Shown: one piece after another, positions 48,451-57,406 of the stretch
Numbering within the stretch: the stretch's first letter is position 1
Layout: every line of letters starts with the position of its first letter
Source: Phenylobacterium immobile (ATCC 35973)
GTDB lineage: Bacteria > Pseudomonadota > Alphaproteobacteria > Caulobacterales > Caulobacteraceae
DNA length: 64,000 nt
Assembly (NCBI RefSeq): GCF_001375595.1
Contig: NZ_CVJQ01000001.1
Location: 1,860,001-1,924,000, forward strand
Direction: 5' to 3'
Made by a program: the position numbers and the translations under genes
Notes under the pieces: generated by a model
Told to the model about the DNA's origin: nothing
Seen by the model: only the letters and a program-made list of their open reading frames with translations
Databases searched by the model: none

Positions 48451-49892
48451 GCGGAGCGCCGTGTCTCCGGTAGCGGCATGAAGGCTTCGATATTCGCCGG
48501 AAGCTGGGCGCGCATGTCGCAGCGTAGGCCCTCTGAAGCGTAGTCGAGCGAGACCGCGCCGCGCAGTTCGCCTTTGAAGGCGCCATGGATGAGGCGAGTG
48601 CCAAAGCCCTTGCGCGTTGGTGGCGTCACGAGGGGGCCGTTGCTTTCGCGCCATTCCAGACGAAGTTCGCCAGAGGGGCTCGCGCGCCACGTCAGAGCGA
48701 CCTGGCCGGTGTCGTTGGACAGCGCACCGTACTTCACTGCGTTCGTGGCGAGTTCGTGGAACACCAGGGCTAATGTCAGAGCTGCGGACGGTGTTAGGCG
48801 CATCGGCGCCCCGCTGACCTCGATCTGTCCGGAGGCGGCGGCGCTGAAGGGCCTCAAGGCTCGCATCGCGACATCATGCAGCGCCGCCCCGTTCCAATTT
48901 TCCCGCGTCAGGACGTCGTGGACTTCCGACAGACCGATCAGGCGGGCTTCGAAGGCGCCATAGGCGCGGTCGGGGTCACGTTCATGCCGCAGGGTCTGGG
49001 CGGCCATGGATTGCACGGTGGCCAGGGTGTTTTTAACCCGGTGATTCAACTCGTTGATCATCAGCCGCAGCTGGTCCCGATGACGCGCCTGTTGCGTCTC
49101 GGCCAGCTTGCGGGGCGTGATGTCCTCGACGACCGAGACGAAATAGTCCGGCGCACCGTCGGCTGTCCGCACAAGGGAAACCGTCAGGTTGGCCCAGAGC
49201 AAGTCTCCGGTTTTACGTAGGTAGCGCTTCTCCATGGTGAAAGTCTCGATGCGGCCTTCGAGCATCGACTGCACACGGCTTACATCTGCGGCTAGGTCAT
49301 CAGGGTGGGTGATCGCCTGAAAGGTGAGACTGAGCAGTTCCTCGCGGGCGTAGCCCAGGGTGGCGCACAGCCCGCCGTTGACCTCCAGGAACAGGCCATC
49401 TGGGGAGACGCGCGCAACACCGATGGCGGCCTGGTCAAAGACTGCGCGGTAGCGGGCTTCAGCGGCCTCCAGTCGCAAACGTTCCTCCACGCTGGCGGAG
49501 ACATACTCGCAATAGAGAACCAGTCCGCCGATTTCACCATCCTGGTCTCGCCAGGGCGACATCGACCAGTTGACCCACTCGACCGCGCCGCCGGGCTGCG
49601 GGAAAGGGTCCGCGGGATGCCGTCTGGTCTGGCCATCGTTAAGGACGAGGGCGTGCAGCTCACGCCAGCGCGCGGGGATGTTCGGAAAGACATCGTAATG
49701 GCGCCGCCCGAGGACGAGCGCGGGATCGCCCGGCATATCCTGGTCAGTCAGGAATCGGCTCGAAACGGCGAGGTAACGCATTTCACGATCGAAAATCGCG
49801 ATGCCTAACGGCGCCTGGGTGAGCGCGGTGATCACGGCCGACGGCGCCGCGCACGGGCTACCCGTAGCGTCTGTACGATCAGCGTCTTCCAT
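48447..49892 (-). CDS. HWE-family sensor histidine kinase with two PAS domains
   Basis: A 481-residue soluble kinase without membrane segments. PAS 1 is at about 18-135 (GIAIFDREMRYLAVSSRFL) and PAS 2 at about 145-265 (DQAAIGVARVSPDGLFLEVN, VVEDITPRKLAE). The dimerisation box ELNHRVKNTLATVQSMA holds the phosphorylated His284; the N-box FHELATNAVKYGALS has His379, and W414xE416 (LEWRES) completes the HWE signature. HWE kinases often answer light, redox or general stress. No response regulator is adjacent. The ATG 49892 is preferred over one 30 codons upstream. Confidence 0.9.
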   Translation of the reverse strand: MEDADRTDATGSPCAAPSAVITALTQAPLGIAIFDREMRYLAVSSRFLTDQDMPGDPALVLGRRHYDVFPNIPARWRELHALVLNDGQTRRHPADPFPQPGGAVEWVNWSMSPWRDQDGEIGGLVLYCEYVSASVEERLRLEAAEARYRAVFDQAAIGVARVSPDGLFLEVNGGLCATLGYAREELLSLTFQAITHPDDLAADVSRVQSMLEGRIETFTMEKRYLRKTGDLLWANLTVSLVRTADGAPDYFVSVVEDITPRKLAETQQARHRDQLRLMINELNHRVKNTLATVQSMAAQTLRHERDPDRAYGAFEARLIGLSEVHDVLTRENWNGAALHDVAMRALRPFSAAASGQIEVSGAPMRLTPSAALTLALVFHELATNAVKYGALSNDTGQVALTWRASPSGELRLEWRESNGPLVTPPTRKGFGTRLIHGAFKGELRGAVSLDYASEGLRCDMRAQLPANIEAFMPLPETRRSA

Positions 49893-49929
49893 GTACGGCC
49901 CCGGAACTCGAATACTGTGAGGGTGTGTC

Positions 49930-49949
49930 GATACTCGGGGTCGAGTATC
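49930..49949. promoter_or_regulatory. 20-bp perfect dyad between kinase and diguanylate cyclase genes
   Basis: GATACTCG (49930-49937) and CGAGTATC (49942-49949) form a perfect 8-bp inverted repeat around GGGT. Further ATACT half-sites occur at 49912-49916 and 49954-49958. The dyad lies 38 bases before the kinase start (minus) and 166 before the GGDEF gene (plus), so it is placed as an operator. A hairpin in either transcript is the other possibility. Confidence 0.45.
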
Positions 49950-50114
49950 TGTTATACTGGATGGTGAGACGAACGGTCGCAACCTGCGCGTCGATCGAGG
50001 TGCGCTTTGGCGATCAAAGCAACGCGCTGCGCAGAACCCGCACCGCGATCGCCGTGGAAATGACCAGGACGCCGGGAGACCCTGACACGTCTGTCGGCGC
50101 GAGGTGGGGGGAGA

Positions 50115-51167
50115 ATGGCGGCGTCAGACGCCATCAACACGCCGAAGGGGCCGCGTATCGGCCTGGCCGCGCGGCTGCTGGGCGCGCGGACGGCAGGGTT
50201 GTCGCTTGGCGCGCTAGCCGTGGGCGCTGTCCTGCTTGAGCAGCAGCGATCGGCTGTCCTTTTCGGCCTCCTGGTCGCCAACGCGCTTCTCTGGCCGATT
50301 GTCGCCTTTTTGCTGACCTCGCGGAGTGAACGGTCCGTTCGCCAGGAGAGCCTGAATCTCATCATCGACTCCGCCCTTGGCGGCGTCTGGATCGCCGTGA
50401 TGCACGGCGCCCTGTTGCCGAGCGCCTTGCTGGTCGCCACGCTCTCGATGGACAAGGTGGCGTTCGGCGGCTGGCGGCTGCTTGCGCCGGCGGCGGCTGC
50501 GCAGGTCTTGGCCGGCTCCGCTGTGTGGCTGGCGCTGGGATCGACGTTTGAACCTAATGTTTCAGCGCGGGTGGTTATGGCCTGCTTGCCGCATCTGGTG
50601 ATTTATCCCGTCATGGTCAGCACGGCGACGCACCGTCTGCTGAGGGTGAGCCAAGCCCAGCGCCGCCTGATCGCCGAGATGGCGCGACACGATTCCTTGT
50701 CCGGTCTACTGAACCGAGGGCAGTGGGAACGCGAGGCCGGCGACCAGTTGGCGCATCTGCGCGGACTGCCGGAAGGCGCAGCGCTGCTGCTGATCGACAT
50801 CGACAACTTTAAGACTATCAACGATCGCCACGGCCACTTGGTTGGCGATCAGGTTATCCGCAGCGTCGCCGACACCATACGTGGTCTTACTCGCGAGACC
50901 GACGTCGCCGGACGATACGGCGGCGACGAGTTCGTGGTCGTTCTCGCGGGCGCAAACGCGGACGCCGCCTGGCGGATCGCCGACCGGCTGCAATCGGCGA
51001 TCGCCACCACCGCCCATCTGATAGGCCTCCAGGGCCAACTGACCACGAGCATCGGGATCGCTTCGATCGGCCCGGAGATCGCCAGCCTTGAGCAGTGGGT
51101 CGGCAGAGCCGACGCCGCTCTCTATCAGGCCAAGGCCGGCGGCCGCGCGCTCGTGGTCGCCGGCTAG
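50115..51167 (+). CDS. Membrane-bound diguanylate cyclase (MASE2-like plus GGDEF)
   Basis: A 350-residue protein. About residues 25-170 hold five hydrophobic segments resembling a MASE2 sensor (ARLLGARTAGLSLGALAVG, SALLVATLSMDKVAFGG). The GGDEF domain is at about 185-345 with ARHDSLSGLLNRGQW, LLLIDIDNFKTINDRHGH and the intact active site YGGDEF (269-273). RETD (260-263) sits five residues before it and matches the RxxD product-inhibition site, so it should make c-di-GMP and be feedback-controlled. Divergent from the HWE kinase. Confidence 0.9.
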   Translation: MAASDAINTPKGPRIGLAARLLGARTAGLSLGALAVGAVLLEQQRSAVLFGLLVANALLWPIVAFLLTSRSERSVRQESLNLIIDSALGGVWIAVMHGALLPSALLVATLSMDKVAFGGWRLLAPAAAAQVLAGSAVWLALGSTFEPNVSARVVMACLPHLVIYPVMVSTATHRLLRVSQAQRRLIAEMARHDSLSGLLNRGQWEREAGDQLAHLRGLPEGAALLLIDIDNFKTINDRHGHLVGDQVIRSVADTIRGLTRETDVAGRYGGDEFVVVLAGANADAAWRIADRLQSAIATTAHLIGLQGQLTTSIGIASIGPEIASLEQWVGRADAALYQAKAGGRALVVAG

Positions 51168-52018
51168 CGCTCGGCGACCATCTCCGCCTCGATACGACCC
51201 AGGCCTTCGACCTCGCAGGCCACATGATCGCCGGGCTGGAGGTACCGCGGCGGCTTCATCGCCGTGCCGACGCCGCCTGGCGTTCCCGTGTAGATGATGT
51301 CGCCAGGTTCCAGGGTCATAACCTGCGACAGTTCTACGATCTGATCGTACACGTCGAAGATCAAGTTCGATGTATTTGAATTCTGGCGAACTTCTCCATT
51401 GACGATGGATCGGATGGCCAAGGCGTGCGGATCGGAGACCGCGTCGGACGTGGTGATCCAGGGACCGAAGGGGCCATGGGTGTCGAACGACTTTCCCAGC
51501 ATCCATTGAGCTGTCTTGCGTTGCCAATCCCGGGCGCTGACGTCGTTGCCGACACAGTAGCCGAAGATCGCCGCCGGCGCGTCGGCCTTGGAGATATGCC
51601 GACCGCCCTTGCCGATAACGGCGACCATTTCGACTTCATAGTCGACCATGGTCGAGGCCTTCGGCACGTCGATGGGATCGAAGGGTCCATGGGCGGCGGT
51701 GGGTTGCTTGCAGAACCAGATCTGGTGTTCCGGCGTCTTGCCACTCGTTTCGGCGACGTGGTCGGCGTATATCAGACCCATGCACAGGATCTTGTTGGGG
51801 CGCGGAACGGGCGCCAGCAGGCGCACTTGATCGAGGGGGATTGCGTCAGCGCCATCCAACCAGCCCGCGGCGACGCCCGAGAGCGCATCCCACTGCTCGA
51901 TCAGACCAATCATCCCCAGCGCTGAGATATCGGCGGGGGCCGGAATGACCCCAGCGTCGCTGACGAGGCCGATTTCCGGCGATTGCGCGCCGGCGCGCAA
52001 GAAGGTCGCGAGTTTCAT
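51164..52018 (-). CDS. Fumarylacetoacetate hydrolase family protein
   Basis: A 284-residue enzyme of the FAH superfamily, which cleaves or isomerises C-C bonds in acylpyruvates and aromatic breakdown products. Residues near 75-100 (PRPNKILCMGLIYADHVAE), the metal ligands around DYEVEMVAVIGKGG, GNDVSARDWQ, and GDIIYTGTPGGVG are typical. The ATG 52018 has AAGGA upstream. Its end overlaps the GGDEF gene by 4 bases on the other strand. Substrate unknown; a relative of 2-hydroxyhepta-2,4-diene-1,7-dioate isomerase. Confidence 0.87.
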   Translation of the reverse strand: MKLATFLRAGAQSPEIGLVSDAGVIPAPADISALGMIGLIEQWDALSGVAAGWLDGADAIPLDQVRLLAPVPRPNKILCMGLIYADHVAETSGKTPEHQIWFCKQPTAAHGPFDPIDVPKASTMVDYEVEMVAVIGKGGRHISKADAPAAIFGYCVGNDVSARDWQRKTAQWMLGKSFDTHGPFGPWITTSDAVSDPHALAIRSIVNGEVRQNSNTSNLIFDVYDQIVELSQVMTLEPGDIIYTGTPGGVGTAMKPPRYLQPGDHVACEVEGLGRIEAEMVAER

Positions 52019-52130
52019 ATGAGATTCCTTAATCGAGACGACGCCCAAGGCCCACGCTCTTTGGCGCGGGTTCTGCTGAAGGTTAGGCGAACGCGCGGGC
52101 CTGCTCCAAGACTTTCCGTCATCGACGCGA

Positions 52131-52220
<90 letters not shown>

Positions 52221-52294
52221 ATCGTCGACGCCGAGGCGCCGCGCCACCGGGTCCTATTGGGCTCCGGGGCGCGGCTCAAGAGGCAAGGCGTCGC

Positions 52295-53122
52295 CTAGCC
52301 CTTCAGGAAGGGGATCACCGCTCGAAGAAAGGCTTCCGGTTCTTCGAACTCCACGAAATGGCCGACGCCGCCGCCCCACAGATGCAGTTCGACATGGGGG
52401 ATGAGCGCCAGCGCAGAGAGCGCCGCGTCCATTGGCACCATCCGGTCCTGGTGGCCCCAGAGCACCAGGGTCTGGGGTTTAAGGTTCTGCGCGGCTTCAC
52501 GAAGATCCGCCGTGCCGAGGGGCGCGACGCTCGCCGGCGGATGAGCCATCGCCTGTTGGGCGGAAGCGAATCGGGCGTCGATCATTGCCTTGGTCAGCAA
52601 GCCCTCGCGCGGGATGAACAGGCGCATGATCTGCTCCATGTTCTCGTAACTGGGGTCCGCCCGAAAGGCGGTGAGGGCCTTGATGCCGTCGGGCGGGCTA
52701 GGGGTGAAAAGGTTTGGCCCAAGGCCAACCGGACATTTCAAAACCAGCTTCAGCACGCGCTCCGGATGGTCGTGGGCGAGACGAAGCATCGGCGCTGCGC
52801 CCATCGAGGGACCATACAGATGGGCCTTGCTGATGTTCAGGGCATCCATCACCGCGAGGATCGCGCGTGCGTAGAAACGATCATTGGTTTCACCGGGAAG
52901 CGCCTCCATCGGCGGGCTAGCCCCGTAGCCCGGCAAATCGAGCATCACGACGTGGAAGTGGCGGCTGAGTTCGTCCACCACCCATTTGGTGTTGTCCCAG
53001 CCGTTTGCGCCTGGACCGCCGCCATGGAGGCAGATCAAGGCGTCGCCGTCCCCAGCCTCATTGTAGTGGACGACGGTTCCCGCCGCTGCGATCTGACGGC
53101 GCGTGTCCTCAAAACTGAGCAT
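52295..53122 (-). CDS. Alpha/beta hydrolase, meta-cleavage product (C-C) hydrolase type
   Basis: A 275-residue hydrolase close to MhpC/BphD/HsaD enzymes. The oxyanion loop HGGGPGANGWDN, nucleophile GPSMG (Ser106), acid Asp in WGHQDRMVP and His in GVGHFVEFEEP form a complete triad. The family splits ring-cleavage products of aromatic or steroid rings. The FAH-family gene lies just beyond the tRNA on the same strand, which would fit a catabolic theme, but no ring-cleavage dioxygenase is present. GGGAGGAA before ATG 53122 fixes the start. Confidence 0.87.
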   Translation of the reverse strand: MLSFEDTRRQIAAAGTVVHYNEAGDGDALICLHGGGPGANGWDNTKWVVDELSRHFHVVMLDLPGYGASPPMEALPGETNDRFYARAILAVMDALNISKAHLYGPSMGAAPMLRLAHDHPERVLKLVLKCPVGLGPNLFTPSPPDGIKALTAFRADPSYENMEQIMRLFIPREGLLTKAMIDARFASAQQAMAHPPASVAPLGTADLREAAQNLKPQTLVLWGHQDRMVPMDAALSALALIPHVELHLWGGGVGHFVEFEEPEAFLRAVIPFLKG

Positions 53123-53263
53123 CACTTCCTCCCTGGCTTTGCAGCTGAGCTTAACCGGCATACGCCGTAAGGCCAACGCGATGGGATCGGCGGTTAACCG
53201 CTCCGCAAGTCTCGCCTGCCATGGTGGCGTTGCGGCGATGGTCGGCGGAGGCGGACGACCGGG

Positions 53264-54139
53264 ATGGGTCGGACTTTGCACATCGGAATCTGGCGGTTCG
53301 CGGCGGTGCTGGTTGCGAGCGCGAGCCTTGCCGCCTGCGCGTCGGGCGGTCCGAAGACCCTGAGCGCCGGCCAGAAGGTCGGCGCGCCCTATCGGGTCGC
53401 CGGCAAGACCTATGTGCCGAAAGCCGATCCTCATTACGACAAGGTGGGGACGGCGACCTGGTACGGGGACGCCTACCACAACCGCCCGACCGCCAGCGGC
53501 GAGCGGTTCGACATGAATCGGTTGACCGCGGCGCACACGACCCTGCCGCTTCCATCCATGGTCGAGGTGACCAATCTGGAGAACGGGCGCAAGGTCGTGG
53601 TGCGCGTCAACGATCGTGGCCCATTCTCGGGTGGGCGGATTATCGACCTCAGCCGCGGTGCGGCCCGGGCGCTGGGTTTCGAACGCCAGGGCTTGGCGAA
53701 GGTGCGCGTACGCTATATCGGTCCCGGCGCCGGCAACGCGCCACGGTTGGCGCGTGCGGAAGCTCCGCCCGCACCGCGCCCGGCCGGCGCCAGTGATGCG
53801 CTGTTCGAGGCTACTCATGGGGCGGTGAACCCGGCCGACACGCCGCCGGCGGATCGGCGTCCGCCCGACCAGCTGGTCAACGCGCCTACGATCAGTCTCT
53901 CCAACCCGTATCGTGTTCAGGTCGGCGCCTTCGCCGATCCAGCGAACGCTCGGCAGGCCGCCGATCGACTGTCGCCGGCTGGCGTCGCCGTGATCGAAGC
54001 CGTGGCCCGTGATGGCGTGACCTTCTACAGGGTGTACCTGCCGGCGCCGGCGGATGAGGCGCAAGCCTTCGCTTTACGCGATCAGGCCGCCGCCTATGGG
54101 TTCACGGAGGCCCGCGTCGTGCGGCCCGCTGGACTTTAG
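53264..54139 (+). CDS. rlpA: Septal ring lytic transglycosylase RlpA family lipoprotein
   Basis: A 291-residue outer-membrane lipoprotein that cleaves denuded glycan strands at the septum. Lipobox SLAAC puts the lipidated Cys at 25. The double-psi beta-barrel domain (about 60-155) has TATWYGDAYHNRPTASGERF and VRVNDRGPFSGGRIIDLS with the catalytic Asp. The C-terminal SPOR domain (about 210-288, NPYRVQVGAFADPANARQAA) binds septal peptidoglycan. In many alphaproteobacteria dacC follows; here tmk does, after 24 bases. Confidence 0.93.
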   Translation: MGRTLHIGIWRFAAVLVASASLAACASGGPKTLSAGQKVGAPYRVAGKTYVPKADPHYDKVGTATWYGDAYHNRPTASGERFDMNRLTAAHTTLPLPSMVEVTNLENGRKVVVRVNDRGPFSGGRIIDLSRGAARALGFERQGLAKVRVRYIGPGAGNAPRLARAEAPPAPRPAGASDALFEATHGAVNPADTPPADRRPPDQLVNAPTISLSNPYRVQVGAFADPANARQAADRLSPAGVAVIEAVARDGVTFYRVYLPAPADEAQAFALRDQAAAYGFTEARVVRPAGL

Positions 54140-54163
54140 CGGCGAAGCGGCCAATTTGGACCG

Positions 54164-54796
54164 GTGGCGCGCGGTCGGTTCATCACATTTGAAGGCGGGG
54201 AGGGAGCGGGTAAATCCACCCAGCTCCGGCGCCTGATTGCGCGCCTCCGGGCGCAGGGTCTGAACGCCTTGGCGACCCGCGAGCCCGGCGGATCCGCAGG
54301 CGCAGAGCAGATCCGCGACCTGGTGCTGAGGGGCGCGGCTGACCGTTGGAGCGCGATCTCGGAAACGCTGCTGATGTACGCGGCGCGCCGTGACCATATC
54401 GAGCGCGTGATCGAACCCGGCCTCTCCCAGGGGGCCTGGGTGATTTGCGACCGTTTCGCCGACTCGACGCGCGCTTACCAGGGCGGTCCCGCCGGCGCGC
54501 CGCCAGGGCTGATCGCGGCCCTTGAGACGCATGTTCTCCAGGGAACCACGCCGGACCTGACCCTCGTGCTCGATCTCCCAGCCGAGATGGGCTTGGCCCG
54601 CGCGGAAGCCCGCGCCGGCGCGGAGATGCGCTTCGAGTCCAAGGGCCTAGCCTTTCATCAAAACCTGCGCGACGCTTTCATGGCGATCGCGGCCGCGGAG
54701 CCAGAGCGCTGCGCTGTGATCGACGCCGCCGGGGATCTCGATGCGGTTGAATCCGCAGTTTGGTCCGCCGTCTCCACGAGGCTCGACCTTGGCTGA
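54164..54796 (+). CDS. tmk: Thymidylate kinase
   Basis: Phosphorylates dTMP to dTDP. The 210-residue product has the P-loop FEGGEGAGKSTQL, the DRF motif in VICDRFADSTRAYQG and the LID region REARAGAEMRFE-like stretch. The GTG start at 54164 gives MARGRFITFEGGEG, the usual beginning. It overlaps the start of holB by 8 bases, the standard tmk-holB pair. Confidence 0.95.
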   Translation: MARGRFITFEGGEGAGKSTQLRRLIARLRAQGLNALATREPGGSAGAEQIRDLVLRGAADRWSAISETLLMYAARRDHIERVIEPGLSQGAWVICDRFADSTRAYQGGPAGAPPGLIAALETHVLQGTTPDLTLVLDLPAEMGLARAEARAGAEMRFESKGLAFHQNLRDAFMAIAAAEPERCAVIDAAGDLDAVESAVWSAVSTRLDLG

Positions 54797-55784
54797 GCTG
54801 ATCGCCCACCCACGCGACGTCTTTGACCTGGCGGGTCACGAAGGCGTTGAGGCTGAATTTGAAGCCGCGCGTGCGCGGGGGCGGCTGCATCACGCCTGGC
54901 TGCTCACCGGGCCCGAAGGGGTCGGCAAGGCTACCTTCGCCTATCGCGCGGCGCGTCGTCTGCTAGGCGCCGCCTCATCGCCTGAGCGTGGACCGTTGGG
55001 GGCCGATCCCGACGATCCGGTGGCCCGCCAAGTCGCTGCACGGTCCCATCCGGATCTTCTGATCCTTGAGCGAATTGGCGAAGACGGTAAGCCGCGCAAG
55101 GTCATTCCCGTGGACGAAGCGCGCCGACTTGGTGAGTTTTTCTCAAAGTCGCCGGCGTCGGCGCCGCACCGCGTCGCCATTGTCGACGCCGCTGATGATC
55201 TCAACGTCAACGCGGCCAACGCCATCCTGAAGACCCTGGAAGAACCGCCGCCGAGCGGGGTCCTGCTCATGGTCAGCCATTCGCCTGGCCGTCTCCTGCC
55301 TACGATTCGTTCCCGTTGCCGAAGGCTCGCCTTTGCGCCGATGGCGCTCGATGCCGCTGCGGCCTTCGTGTCAGCCCGCAGTGATGCGAACCCGGAAGAG
55401 GCGCTCCGCTTGGCGAAGATGGCCCGCGGCGCTCCGGGCCGCGCCTGGAGCTTGGCCGGGGAGGGGGCGCTCGCCCTGGACGATGCGGCCCGTGAGTTGC
55501 TGGCGGGATTACCGGGCGTTGACGCCGCAGCGGCGCTGGCCCTGGCCGACCGCTTCCGCGGGCCTGAGGGCCAGGCGCAGTTCAATCTGTTGTTCGAACG
55601 CCTCGCTGAGCGCGCGCACGCCTTTGCGCTGAACCGCATCGAGGCCGGCGTCGGCGGCCTCGACGGCTGGGCGCAGGCATGGGAGACGCTGCAGCGCCTG
55701 CCGCGTGAGGTTGAGGGCTTGAACCTCGACCGCGCAGATGCGCTTTTTACGGCTCTGGTCGATCTTCGCCGCGCCGCCGCCTGA
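54789..55784 (+). CDS. holB: DNA polymerase III delta' subunit
   Basis: Clamp-loader subunit that opens the beta clamp with delta and tau/gamma. The 331-residue product begins MAELIAHPRDVFDLAGHEGV and has HHAWLLTGPEGVGKATFAYR, VDAADDLNVNAANAILKTLE and the SRC-type RSRCRRLAF motif. I place the start at TTG 54789, with GAGG upstream and overlapping the tmk end; an upstream ATG at 54741 would run far into tmk. Confidence 0.93.
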   Translation: MAELIAHPRDVFDLAGHEGVEAEFEAARARGRLHHAWLLTGPEGVGKATFAYRAARRLLGAASSPERGPLGADPDDPVARQVAARSHPDLLILERIGEDGKPRKVIPVDEARRLGEFFSKSPASAPHRVAIVDAADDLNVNAANAILKTLEEPPPSGVLLMVSHSPGRLLPTIRSRCRRLAFAPMALDAAAAFVSARSDANPEEALRLAKMARGAPGRAWSLAGEGALALDDAARELLAGLPGVDAAAALALADRFRGPEGQAQFNLLFERLAERAHAFALNRIEAGVGGLDGWAQAWETLQRLPREVEGLNLDRADALFTALVDLRRAAA

Positions 55785-55800
55785 ACCTCGCGTTTGAACC

Positions 55801-56592
55801 ATGCTCATCGACAGTCACGTCAACCTCCATGCGCCGCAGTTTGACGAGGACCGCGAGGCGGTGATCGCCCGCGCCCGGGAGGCTGGCGTCGGTCTGATGG
55901 TCAACATCTGTGACAAGCTCGCCAACTATGAGAAGAACCGTGCGGTCGCCGAAGCCCCGGACATCTGGTGCACGGTGGGCGTCCATCCGCACGAAGCCAG
56001 AGAGACACCGGACCTCGCCCCGCAGACCCTGGTGGCGATCGCCGCTGATCCGCGAGTTGTGGGGATTGGCGAATGTGGGCTGGATTTTCACTATGACCTC
56101 AGCCCGCGGGACGTCCAGGCCGAGGTTTTCCGGGCCCATTGCGCAGCGGCGCGCGAGACCGGCTTACCGCTCGTGGTGCACACCCGCGAGGCTGATGACC
56201 TGATGGGCGACATCCTGGAAGACGAGCACGGGCAGGGCCCGTTTTCGATCCTGATGCATTGTTATACGTCTGGGCATGCGCTGGCGGCACGCGCCGACCG
56301 GCTGGGCGCTTGGTTCAGCGTGTCCGGCATCGCGACCTTCAAGGCCGCGGAAGATGTCCGCGACGTGATCCGTCAAATGCCGGCCGATCGCATTATCGTC
56401 GAGACAGACTGCCCTTATCTAGCGCCGATACCCCATCGTGGCCGGCGCAACGAACCGGCCTACATCGCCCACGTCCTGGCGAAGGTCGCGGAGATACGCG
56501 GTTGGACGCTTGAAGAGGCCGAGACGAGGACCGCATCTGCGTTCTTTGATCTTTTCCAGAGAATTCCCCGCCCCAGCGGAAGCGTGGCATGA
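55801..56592 (+). CDS. tatD: TatD-family metal-dependent deoxyribonuclease
   Basis: A 263-residue TIM-barrel hydrolase (3'-5' exonuclease of the TatD/YcfH group). Metal-site motifs GIGECGLDFHYD, VVHTREADDL, LMHCYTSG and VETDCPYLAP are intact, but the first motif, usually DSHxHL, reads DSHVNLH with Asn8 where the second His normally stands. The next His (His10) might substitute. It is 16 bases after holB and overlaps the MBL-fold gene by 4 bases. In the common alphaproteobacterial order metG lies between holB and tatD; here it is absent. Confidence 0.9.
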   Translation: MLIDSHVNLHAPQFDEDREAVIARAREAGVGLMVNICDKLANYEKNRAVAEAPDIWCTVGVHPHEARETPDLAPQTLVAIAADPRVVGIGECGLDFHYDLSPRDVQAEVFRAHCAAARETGLPLVVHTREADDLMGDILEDEHGQGPFSILMHCYTSGHALAARADRLGAWFSVSGIATFKAAEDVRDVIRQMPADRIIVETDCPYLAPIPHRGRRNEPAYIAHVLAKVAEIRGWTLEEAETRTASAFFDLFQRIPRPSGSVA

Positions 56593-57398
56593 CTGAGATT
56601 CTGGAGTTCACCATCCTGGGCAGCGGCTCCTCGGGGGGCGTGCCACGGTCCGACGGCGTTTGGGGGCGCTGCGATCCCGCCGATCCGCGCAACCAGCGTT
56701 CGCGCTGTTCGCTGCTGGTGCGCCGCAAAGGTCAGGAAGGTGAAGAAACTAGCCTGATCGTAGATACCGCCCCGGAGCTGCGCCAACAGGCCGTCGCAGC
56801 GGAGGTGCGCCGGTTGGACGCGGTGCTCTATACGCACGACCATGCTGACCAGACCCATGGGATCGACGACATCCGGCCGTTCTACCAACACCAGAGGCAG
56901 GTCATCGATTGCTGGATGGACGCGGCGACCCTCACCAGTCTTACGCGCCGGTTTGACTATGTTTTCGAGACGCAGGGCGGGTATCCTGCCATTGCGCGGC
57001 CTGCGCTGATCCCGCCCCATGGGGATTCCTGGTTCATCCGCGGGCCGTCGGGCCGCATTCCGGTGAAGACTTTTGATCAGGCGCATGGGCCAATCCGCTC
57101 GGTGGGCTACCGGTTCGGGGGCGTGGCCTATTCGCCGGACGTCTCAAGCCTTGACGAGGCCGCTTTCGCCGCCTTGCAGGGGCTGGATGTTTGGATCGTC
57201 GACGCCCTGCGCGACACGCCTCATCCCACCCACGCGAACGTCGAAGCAGCGTTGAGCTGGATCGCCCGGCTCAAGCCGAAGCGGGCGATCCTGACTGATC
57301 TGCACATCGATCTGGATTACCAGGAACTCAACGCCCGCCTGCCGCCCGGCGTCGAAGCGGCGTATGACGGCCTGCGCTTCGACCATCTGATTGAGTAG
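56589..57398 (+). CDS. MBL-fold metallohydrolase (PhnP-like)
   Basis: A 269-residue metallo-beta-lactamase-fold protein of the PhnP/YcbJ-type cluster that follows tatD in many alphaproteobacteria, function not established. It begins with LGSGSSGGVPRSDGVWGRC, and the metal motif reads THDHADQTHGIDD (82-94), with Gln88 where the usual HxHxDH motif has His. Other ligands, such as HPTHANVEAAL near 225, are present. The start overlaps the tatD stop (ATGA). Confidence 0.88.
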   Translation: MTEILEFTILGSGSSGGVPRSDGVWGRCDPADPRNQRSRCSLLVRRKGQEGEETSLIVDTAPELRQQAVAAEVRRLDAVLYTHDHADQTHGIDDIRPFYQHQRQVIDCWMDAATLTSLTRRFDYVFETQGGYPAIARPALIPPHGDSWFIRGPSGRIPVKTFDQAHGPIRSVGYRFGGVAYSPDVSSLDEAAFAALQGLDVWIVDALRDTPHPTHANVEAALSWIARLKPKRAILTDLHIDLDYQELNARLPPGVEAAYDGLRFDHLIE

Positions 57399-57406
57399 GA
57401 CAGCCG

